Assembly (NCBI RefSeq): GCF_030813115.1
Contig: NZ_JAUSTY010000009.1
Span: 1-64,000, forward strand
Reading direction: 5' to 3'
Length of the DNA: 64,000 nt
DNA from: Bacillus horti
GTDB taxonomy: Bacteria; Bacillota; Bacilli; Caldalkalibacillales; JCM-10596
Position 1 is the first letter of the stretch. Every line of letters starts with the position of its first letter. Position numbers and translations under genes: made by a program. Below the pieces are notes generated by a model. That model was not told where the DNA came from. It worked only from the letters and a program-made list of their open reading frames with translations, and did no database searches. Positions 43,585 to 50,624 of the stretch are shown here, piece after piece.

Positions 43585-44463
43585 ATGAGCAAAACAACGA
43601 CCAAAATGACAACGAAAACGCTAGAAGTTCAAGGATTTAAAACACATTGTTACATGGCTGGTGAATCTGGTCCAGAAATCCTTTTAATCCACGGTGCAGG
43701 TGTTGATTCCGCTATGCTTTCCTGGAGCGAGGTCATTGAGCCTTTAGCGGAGAATTATCAGGTTTATGCACCTGATTTTCCGGGCTACGGTCAATCAGAG
43801 TATAAACAAGGAATTGAATATTCAAATACGTTTTACACCAAATTTACGCATGATCTTATAAAGGAATTAAACTTAAATAATCCAATTATCATTGGAATTT
43901 CAATGGGTGGAGGCATTGCGATTGAGTATGCTATAACGTATCCAGATCAATTGCAGGTGCTTGGGCTAGTAAACTCTAATGGCATTTTGGATAAATGGCA
44001 ATGGCATTATTTCACCTATCACTTCTATGTAAACACGCCTTTAAATGCACTTTCCTACAAGATGATGGCGAAAAGCAGAAAAATGACTGAGCAAATTGTG
44101 CTATCTGGTCTTTTCTATAACCCTGAGAATGTAACAGAAAAGCTACTTGATGATTGTCAAAAGGCTGCTCAAAGTCCTCATGCCGGAAAAGCTTTTGGTT
44201 CTTTACAGAAAAGTGAGTATCTTGGTCGACAAGGCTTGAAAAGTGATTTTTCTAGTCGAATGCCACAGATCAAGGCTCCGACTTTTATCGTACACGGTAC
44301 AGAGGATCGGACAGTTCCGGTAGCACACGCCCATAAGGCACATCAGCTTATTCCAAACTCAGAATTGTTCCTAATTGAAGAGGCTAGGCATTGGCCACAG
44401 AAGGAAAAGCCAGAAGATTTCATTCGTATAACGAGAGAATTTTTAGCACAGCAAGACTTATAA
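43585..44463 (+). CDS. Alpha/beta hydrolase
   Basis: 292 residues. LLIHGAGVDSAMLSW forms the oxyanion loop, GISMGGG holds the nucleophile Ser, VHGTEDRTVP supplies the acid and EARHWPQ the catalytic His. AAGGAGGG precedes the ATG, which follows the tetR stop by one base. The ligand of the regulator and substrate of this enzyme are probably related, but neither is known. Confidence 0.88.
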   Translation: MSKTTTKMTTKTLEVQGFKTHCYMAGESGPEILLIHGAGVDSAMLSWSEVIEPLAENYQVYAPDFPGYGQSEYKQGIEYSNTFYTKFTHDLIKELNLNNPIIIGISMGGGIAIEYAITYPDQLQVLGLVNSNGILDKWQWHYFTYHFYVNTPLNALSYKMMAKSRKMTEQIVLSGLFYNPENVTEKLLDDCQKAAQSPHAGKAFGSLQKSEYLGRQGLKSDFSSRMPQIKAPTFIVHGTEDRTVPVAHAHKAHQLIPNSELFLIEEARHWPQKEKPEDFIRITREFLAQQDL

Positions 44464-44470
44464 GCAAAGA

Positions 44471-44517
44471 AAAGGATGTTCACAAATCATCTGCTATGAT
44501 GATGTGGACATCCTTTA
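44471..44517 (+). terminator. Terminator of the tetR-hydrolase operon
   Basis: 14-bp stem AAAGGATGTTCACA/TGTGGACATCCTTT (one G-T), then ATTCATTTATT; it begins about eight bases after the stop. Confidence 0.75.
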
Positions 44518-44572
44518 TTCATTTATTAGGAGTGAAAATGAGAAGATGAATGATGTTGACTGTATTAAAACA

Positions 44573-44599
44573 ATAAAAAAAATCATCTGAAAGATGATT
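44573..44599 (-). terminator. Minus-strand terminator-like hairpin
   Basis: Read on the minus strand: AATCATCT, loop TTC, AGATGATT, then eight T. Nothing on the minus strand nearby needs it except read-through from the arginase gene. Confidence 0.7.
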
Positions 44600-44765
44600 G
44601 GTTGCAAACAAACGTTCGATTTATGAAGCAGTTAAACTAGAAAGGTATGTACTTGCTTCTTATATTAATAGTATAAATCAGAATGAAATATAAGTCTATA
44701 TTTTTGTTGTTATATCCCGTATTCTTAGCTTACCTGATCAGGAAGTAAAGTTGAAATGAGGACGA

Positions 44766-45998
44766 ATGATGGAAGCTAAGGTGTGGACAGTGAATTTAAA
44801 GGTTCGTCTGTTTGGGGAGGCATTTTTTAATCTGGTTTATTGGATGATCTTCCCCTTTCTTGTGGTTTATTTCAGTACAGCATTTGGCAATCATATTGCC
44901 GGATTATTGATGATGATTCCTCCAATAGTGGGGATGATAGGTGGCTTAATTAGCGGTCACTATACAGACTTGATTGGAAGAAGACCATTGATGTTACTTG
45001 GTGTATGTATACAAGCAAGTATGTTTGCTGTATTTGCAGCAACTAGTTCTTCATGGATTGAGTTTGCGGCGTATGTACTTGTTGGTTTAGGCGGAGCGAT
45101 TTATCGGACACCAAGTATGGCGATGGTCGCTGATCTTGTCCCTAAAGAGGAACGACGACAGGTGATTGCCACATTTACAACGGCAAACAATATCGGCGCT
45201 GTGCTTGGACCAGCATTAGGTGCTTTTTTCTTTTTTCAATATCGTGATCAATTATTGTGGACGGCAACTTTTATTCTACTTCTTTATGCTATTACAATTT
45301 TTCTCATGATTCGTGAAACAAAGCCACAGGTGGAGAAGGCAGCAGATACCCCAAAGCAACAAACACCAATGAATTATCGCTTTATTTTTCAAGATAAGCT
45401 TTTTTTCTTTTTCATTTTGGCAGGTGTCTTTTCCATTATGACAATCATGCAGCTTGATCTTTATTTAGCTATTTATATCGTGAACTACGTTCCGGAACAG
45501 ACACTATTTAGCTGGAATGAATGGTCTTTAACGTTAACCAGTGAACAGATTTTTGGCTGGGTGTTAGGCCTAAATGGTTTGCTTTTCGTTCTGCTCATTC
45601 TTCCCGTTACAAAATGGTTGAAAGGATGGAGTGAAAGAAATGTCTTTATTCTTTCTGCATTATTAGCAGGTATTGGGATGTTTGCTGTAGGACTGCATTC
45701 ATCCCTATGGTATTTGTTTATAGTGACTGTTATCTTTACACTAGGAGAGCTTATTCGCGCTCCAGTTACAGAAAGCTTTGTTGCCAACTACGCCCCTGAG
45801 CATGCACGTGGACAATATCTAGGTGCATCCAATTTACAATTCACTGTTGGGCGATTTTTAGCTCCAATTACTGTTTTTCTTTCCGCATGGGTGCAGCCTA
45901 TTGTCGTTTTTAGTCTTTTACTTGGTTTTAGTATCATTAGCAGTTTGCTTTATTTGTATGTGTTTAGGCTTTATCTCTCAAGGCAGCCTTATGTTTAA
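44766..45998 (+). CDS. MFS transporter
   Basis: 410 residues with about twelve membrane helices. GGLISGHYTDLIGRRPLML carries the conserved loop 2-3 motif. Another family motif is GAVLGPALGAFFFF in helix 5. Residues 335-345 (LGELIRAPVTE) resemble sugar or drug efflux MFS members. The substrate is unknown. An ATG pair at 44766 and 44769 follows GAGG. Monocistronic. Confidence 0.87.
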   Translation: MMEAKVWTVNLKVRLFGEAFFNLVYWMIFPFLVVYFSTAFGNHIAGLLMMIPPIVGMIGGLISGHYTDLIGRRPLMLLGVCIQASMFAVFAATSSSWIEFAAYVLVGLGGAIYRTPSMAMVADLVPKEERRQVIATFTTANNIGAVLGPALGAFFFFQYRDQLLWTATFILLLYAITIFLMIRETKPQVEKAADTPKQQTPMNYRFIFQDKLFFFFILAGVFSIMTIMQLDLYLAIYIVNYVPEQTLFSWNEWSLTLTSEQIFGWVLGLNGLLFVLLILPVTKWLKGWSERNVFILSALLAGIGMFAVGLHSSLWYLFIVTVIFTLGELIRAPVTESFVANYAPEHARGQYLGASNLQFTVGRFLAPITVFLSAWVQPIVVFSLLLGFSIISSLLYLYVFRLYLSRQPYV

Positions 45999-46065
45999 CA
46001 TATGGATTCAGTTTACCCTTTTTCAAAAGCCTGATTTGATTGACATTGCAAAAACGTTATTTATC

Positions 46066-46965
46066 TTAGCTTAGTACATCAGTAAGCATGTTTGAAAAAG
46101 CCTTAACCACTTCAAATTTGGGATCGAGCTCGGGGTCTAGTATGGTGACATTCATACCTATAATTCTATTAGTAGAGAATACTTCTTTTAGGATTACTTT
46201 GAGCTCCTCCCATTGCAAACCTTCCGGCTCAGGGCAATCTACGCATGACATAATAGAAGCATCTAGAATATCAGCATCTAGATGGATCCAAAACCCGTCT
46301 ACTGCTGCAGTTTTTTGAATAAAGCCTTTTAACAAAGCTGCGGTGCTTTCCGCCCCATTTTTTATGGTGTGATCCGTACCCTGTAAAGTGATTCCACTTT
46401 CTCTGACTTCTTCAAATATGTCTTGATCTTCATCTGCTTGACGAATACCAAAGCTAAACACATGCTCAGGCTTAAAATATGGCTTTTGATTCCCTAGGTT
46501 TGTTAAAATTTCAGTGCCTTTTCCCGTAACTATGGCCAAATTCATTCCTCCAACAACGGCCTCATCTCTGTTCCCTTTATGATAATAATCATGATGTGCA
46601 TCTAGATAGAGGAGTCCAAAATGACCATTTCGCTTTAAAGCCAGAGCACTCCCAACTAAAACACTACAGTCCCCGCCTAAAACCAGTGGAAAGCTTCCTT
46701 GGTCCAATACACTCTCTACAACATCTGCCAACTCTCTTGAAAAACCAGCGACCTGAAGAGCGTTTAGAGCCCCATCATTAAAGGTCCTTTCCTTTGGATA
46801 AATAGGAGGTTCGAATCTTTTGAACACTTGAGCTCCTAGTGTGGTATGTAAGCCTACCTTTTCTAAAGCTTCTGGAAGCTTCCCGCAGCCGCGTTCTCTT
46901 CCGTCTGGATGGCGGCTTAAACCAATATTAGTTGGTGCATGAATGATTTGAATATCTCTTTTCAT
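46066..46965 (-). CDS. Arginase/agmatinase/formiminoglutamase-family hydrolase with an altered metal site
   Basis: 299 residues. Arginase-fold signatures are LVLGGDCSVL, LYLDAHHDYY and WIHLDADILDA with CVDCPEPEG. Mn ligands Asp122, His124, Asp126, Asp230 and Asp232 are present, but the usual first ligand His of GGDHS is Cys100. Such GGDCS members exist. The substrate (arginine, agmatine, formiminoglutamate or other guanidine) cannot be set from the sequence. AAAGGGGA lies before the ATG. It is divergent from the CGNR gene. Confidence 0.87.
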   Translation of the reverse strand: MKRDIQIIHAPTNIGLSRHPDGRERGCGKLPEALEKVGLHTTLGAQVFKRFEPPIYPKERTFNDGALNALQVAGFSRELADVVESVLDQGSFPLVLGGDCSVLVGSALALKRNGHFGLLYLDAHHDYYHKGNRDEAVVGGMNLAIVTGKGTEILTNLGNQKPYFKPEHVFSFGIRQADEDQDIFEEVRESGITLQGTDHTIKNGAESTAALLKGFIQKTAAVDGFWIHLDADILDASIMSCVDCPEPEGLQWEELKVILKEVFSTNRIIGMNVTILDPELDPKFEVVKAFSNMLTDVLS

Positions 46966-47084
46966 AAAACAAAATCCCCTTTCACCTGCTGTGACTTGCT
47001 CACGTGTAATGTTTAAAATATAATTTAAGTATTACATGAAATTAACATCAATATATCAGAATATTTGTAAGGAGTAAAGACGAA

Positions 47085-47633
47085 ATGAGATATTACAATG
47101 AAAAGTGGAATCTATTTTTATTTGACGTCTTAAATAGCTATGATCCTTTTTATGCAGATCCTGAAAGATTGGGGAGTACAGAGAAGCTGAGCGAATTATT
47201 GGTGAAATATCAATTATTTCAAGAAGAATCTCTTACTACAGAGCAGCTAGGAGCAGTGCAACTGTTTCGTGATAGCCTGCGTTTCCTTATTTTAAAAGAA
47301 AGTGATGAGACTTTGGTCAAGTTTCTATCTGAGTATGAGTCTAGAGCTCCAATCACAACTCGATTACAGGCAGCGGGGGAAGGGAAGTTTACCCTTATTT
47401 ATGAGCAACTAAATAAGGGTGGTTTAAAACCCTTAGAGGATCGTATATTGGCGATTTGTTCACATGCATTAGGAAGAATGATAGTGGACTTTGGACGATC
47501 GCGTTTAAAATCATGTACTTCTACGCCTTGCGAGGAGATTTTTGTGGATCAATCAAAAAATGGTATGCAACGCTTTTGCAGCAAGCGTTGTTCAACGCGT
47601 TATCATGTGAAAAAGCATAGAGAACAGGCTTAA
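47085..47633 (+). CDS. CGNR zinc-finger (ABATE-type) transcription regulator
   Basis: 182 residues. The C-terminal zinc knuckle has SCTSTPCEEIFVDQSKN and QRFCSKRCSTRYHVKKHR. The family signature reads CGNR but is CSTR here, with all four Cys kept. The N-terminal part is the stress-associated ABATE domain, of binding function. Members regulate stress or plant-associated functions. AAGGAG lies before the ATG. Divergent from the arginase gene. Confidence 0.87.
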   Translation: MRYYNEKWNLFLFDVLNSYDPFYADPERLGSTEKLSELLVKYQLFQEESLTTEQLGAVQLFRDSLRFLILKESDETLVKFLSEYESRAPITTRLQAAGEGKFTLIYEQLNKGGLKPLEDRILAICSHALGRMIVDFGRSRLKSCTSTPCEEIFVDQSKNGMQRFCSKRCSTRYHVKKHREQA

Positions 47634-47715
47634 TATTTATGGTGAATGTTAAAGGATCAGTTTAAGATACCAAATATCGGAGTTATTACAGCGTTTCTAA
47701 TTAAGGAGGATCATC

Positions 47716-48312
47716 ATGATTAAAGTGGTGCACGCGAAAGAGGTAAATATGGACGTAAGAAAGAAAATAAGTGAAGTTTATATTGATGGCTTTGGAGAGC
47801 ACCTGAACTTCTTTTCTAAAGATCGCAAGAAACTAGAAAGAGCACTGGAGCACATGTTTAATTTAGACGTTTTTTATGTTGCTTTAATAGATGGAGAAAT
47901 CGCGGGTATCACTGCATGTACAGATGGCACCGTTCATTCCATTAACCACAACAAAAAAGAATTAAGAAAACATCTTGGTTGGTACAAAGGTACTATCGCC
48001 AACATGGTGTTTAAAAATCAGTTTCAAGAATTTTCAGGTGATGTACGTAATGGAGCAGCATCTGTTGAATTTGTTGCTACAGCCAGGGAGCACAGAGGTA
48101 AAGGGGTCGCAACAGCAATTCTAAATCACTTATTGACGCTACCGCAGTATAAAGAGTATATATTAGAAGGAGTTGCTGATACGAATCTTGCTGCCATTAA
48201 ACTATATGAAAAGCTAGGTTACAAAGAGTTCAAACGAACTAAGCAAAAGCATACTAGAATAAGTGGCATTAACTATTACTTATCTATGATATATATAAAA
48301 TCAGCTGGGTAA
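47716..48312 (+). CDS. GNAT-family N-acetyltransferase
   Basis: 198 residues. The acetyl-CoA site is VEFVATAREHRGKGVATAILN (about 115-135), including the R/Q-x-x-G-x-G/A loop EHRGKGVA, followed by GVADTNLAAIKLYEKLGYKE. The acceptor is unknown. AAGGAGG precedes the ATG. Confidence 0.9.
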   Translation: MIKVVHAKEVNMDVRKKISEVYIDGFGEHLNFFSKDRKKLERALEHMFNLDVFYVALIDGEIAGITACTDGTVHSINHNKKELRKHLGWYKGTIANMVFKNQFQEFSGDVRNGAASVEFVATAREHRGKGVATAILNHLLTLPQYKEYILEGVADTNLAAIKLYEKLGYKEFKRTKQKHTRISGINYYLSMIYIKSAG

Positions 48313-48736
48313 CAGCACTTGCCTTCCATTCAATTAGTAGGTTCGTTGTTCTTGATAAATACAGTGCGTTCGGGTTTTCGACCACATTTATTGTACTCTC
48401 GACAGCCTTTGAAGATAAGAGTCTTGTCTCTTCATAAAAAATTGAACATCTCCCATATTAGTAGTAAAATAGGAATTGAGATGTATGTAAAAGGGGGATT
48501 AATATTTCGTATGTGTCCAACATTGTAATGATATGAAATAAAAAAGCATAGGGAACACACCTTAACTCATAATGGGAAAGTGTGTCTAAATGCTATTATT
48601 TTAATCATTCAAGGGACGCTTGATATGGAATTATTAATCCATTACATTCAGGTACCTTGTGTATCTGTTTTTTTGTTGGAAATCATACATCTCCTATAAA
48701 ATATATCAATCGTTCCCTATTATAGGGGAGATATAA
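48313..48736. other. Intergenic region
   Basis: 424 bp without a convincing gene. A long imperfect hairpin at about 48543-48602 (AGCATAG, ACACAC / GTGTGT, ATGCT followed by ATTATTTTA) may terminate the acetyltransferase gene. A frame at 48319-48528 lacks a ribosome binding site. Confidence 0.45.
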
Positions 48737-49492
48737 ATGGAAAAATTACAGCGTAAAATTGCCCTTATTACGGGTGTTAGTAGTGAAAGAGACATGGGTA
48801 CAGCTATTTGCCGTAAACTTGCCTCTCAAGGTATAGATATTTTTTTTACACATTGGAATTCTAGTAAAGAATGGCCAGACAGATTTGTGGCAGAACTCTC
48901 AGAGCTTGGAGTCCAAAGCGCTTCTCTAGAGATTGATTTATCAACTGCTCAGGCTGCGAGGGAGGTACTAGATACTGTATCTAAACAAATAGGTTTCCCA
49001 TCCATTCTTATTAATAATGCAGCACATTCTACAAGAGATGGATATTTAAAGCTCGACGCCAAAACTCTGGAAGATCACTATGCTGTGAACATGCGTACAA
49101 CCTTTCTTCTCAGTGTAGAATTTGCTCGCCGTTTTACAAAGAGCAAGGTACATTCTGGGCGAATTATTAACATGACATCTGGTCAGGATTTGGGTCCAAT
49201 GCCAAATGAATTAGCTTATGTGGCAACAAAAGGGGCTATTTCGGCTTTCACGAGAACCCTTGCTGCTGAGGTTGGGTCAATAGGCATTACAGTAAATGCA
49301 GTAGATCCTGGACCAACGGATTCAACGTGGATGACAGATGAGATACGAAAATGGCTTTTGCCAAGATTTCCTATGGGACGAATAGGATTACCAGAAGATG
49401 CTGCTTCTTTAATTGGCTTTCTTGCTAGTGAAGATGGAAAATGGATAACGGGTCAAGTCATCCATTCAAATGGTGGATTTAATTTAGGCTGA
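48737..49492 (+). CDS. Short-chain dehydrogenase/reductase
   Basis: 251 residues. The cofactor loop is ALITGVSSERDMGTAI. The NNA motif is INNAAHS, and the catalytic Ser-Tyr-Lys is MTSGQD, then YVATKGAISAFTRTLA. Ends WITGQVIHSNGGFNLG, like 3-oxoacyl-ACP reductase-type SDRs. It probably acts on a small ketone or alcohol. GGGGAG precedes the ATG. Confidence 0.9.
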   Translation: MEKLQRKIALITGVSSERDMGTAICRKLASQGIDIFFTHWNSSKEWPDRFVAELSELGVQSASLEIDLSTAQAAREVLDTVSKQIGFPSILINNAAHSTRDGYLKLDAKTLEDHYAVNMRTTFLLSVEFARRFTKSKVHSGRIINMTSGQDLGPMPNELAYVATKGAISAFTRTLAAEVGSIGITVNAVDPGPTDSTWMTDEIRKWLLPRFPMGRIGLPEDAASLIGFLASEDGKWITGQVIHSNGGFNLG

Positions 49493-49590
49493 AAAAATTG
49501 CGAATAAAGTAGCCTACTAGACTCATGCTTCTCTATTTTCCCTATGATATACTTTTACTAGAATCAGAGATCAAGGAGTTGGGTAAGCAC

Positions 49591-50409
49591 ATGTCATGGG
49601 AGAAAATAGATTACGAAACAGCCAAACGTGAATTCTCCATTATCGATCATGAAAACGAGTTATATCCGAATACAGCGCCTTACTTAGTATGGGGAAAACA
49701 GCCTTCTCCAACGTATGAAGATCCATGCGAGAGGATGAGAGTATTTGTACATCGTGGAGATTTAAAGGTAGACAAACTTGAATTTGATACGAATCATTTT
49801 ATCGATCCTGTTGCAGATATGTTGATTATAGATGGGAACTTAGTTATTGAGGGAGATTTAGATGTTGAGCAGTTGGATGTTGGAACTCCAGGATATCTTT
49901 GTGTGCGTGGGAATTTAACGGCTCGAGACCTCTTTTTGACCTCACAATTTGAGGTGATTGTATGGGGAGACATACATATCCAAGACATTGTTCTCGCAGG
50001 AGAGTTTGCTGGGGGTCAACTGAGGTGCAAAGGAGATTTAAAGGCTAGTATTTTTGTCATAGAGGAATATATCATTTATTGCGGTGGAAGACTTGAAGGT
50101 ACTTTGTATGCTGCTGTAAATCCACATCAAGATCCGAACTTCGCCTATGAGATTACAGTCAAGGGTGGGGATGAACAGGAAGTGATAAAAGTGTGCTTCG
50201 ATGAGGAAGAGGACGCTTTCTGGCTCCTACATCTTCCAGATGGGGTTTCCCCTGAAGAATTTGACTCAAGTGAAGAGCTTCGTCCTTATGCCATTCTTAG
50301 TTCTAGCGTGCAGGATGAGTATGGTGGGGGAGGCTATAGTGTGAGTGCCGTAAAACCTCTTGTGAAGCAATATGGCTTAGCTACCTTTACAGGAAATGAA
50401 AAACAATAG
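49591..50409 (+). CDS. Beta-helix protein resembling polymer-forming (bactofilin-like) repeats
   Basis: 272 residues from the ATG at 49591, which follows AAGGAG. The middle (residues about 45-180) holds short strand repeats: VFVHRGDLKVDKLEF, MLIIDGNLVIEGDLDVEQLDV, LCVRGNLTARDLFLTS, VIVWGDIHIQDIVLAG, LRCKGDLKASIFVIEE. This is the periodic GxLxV pattern of right-handed beta-helices and bactofilin-type scaffolds. The C-terminus is globular and acidic. I do not know its function. An ATG at 49525 is in frame but has no ribosome binding site. Confidence 0.7.
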   Translation: MSWEKIDYETAKREFSIIDHENELYPNTAPYLVWGKQPSPTYEDPCERMRVFVHRGDLKVDKLEFDTNHFIDPVADMLIIDGNLVIEGDLDVEQLDVGTPGYLCVRGNLTARDLFLTSQFEVIVWGDIHIQDIVLAGEFAGGQLRCKGDLKASIFVIEEYIIYCGGRLEGTLYAAVNPHQDPNFAYEITVKGGDEQEVIKVCFDEEEDAFWLLHLPDGVSPEEFDSSEELRPYAILSSSVQDEYGGGGYSVSAVKPLVKQYGLATFTGNEKQ

Positions 50410-50416
50410 TAACCCG

Positions 50417-50453
50417 AAACCACACGTCGTAGCTTCTAACGTGTGGTTTTTTA
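50417..50453 (+). terminator. Terminator after the beta-helix gene
   Basis: 11-bp perfect stem AAACCACACGT/ACGTGTGGTTT followed by TTTTA. Confidence 0.9.
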
Positions 50454-50543
50454 TATGGGGAACATTATAAATCCAAAAAATTGTAAAAAAAAGAATGGTA
50501 GAATATCCGTAAAATTTACTCTGTTTCGTTTAGAGATCCCCTT

Positions 50544-50565
50544 ATATCCTTCTAAAGAAGGATAT
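50544..50565. promoter_or_regulatory. Palindrome before the beta-propeller gene
   Basis: ATATCCTTC-TAAA-GAAGGATAT is a perfect 9-bp inverted repeat 60 bases before the next start codon, with a TATAAT at 50586-50591 downstream. It may be an operator or RNA hairpin. Confidence 0.5.
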
Positions 50566-50624
50566 CCGTCTTACTTTGTCAAAGGTATAATGGACTATGG
50601 ATAGATGTAGAAGGGAATGCTGAC

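Larger units (their letters stand above)
44464..44765. other. Intergenic region with two hairpins
   Basis: 302 bp without a gene. It contains the terminator of the tetR operon and a second, minus-strand terminator (44573-44599). Confidence 0.6.

Noticed and set aside
48319-48528. Open frame of 69 codons after the acetyltransferase gene
   Set aside because: TTG start without ribosome binding site, no family, and a composition typical of noncoding A/T-rich DNA.
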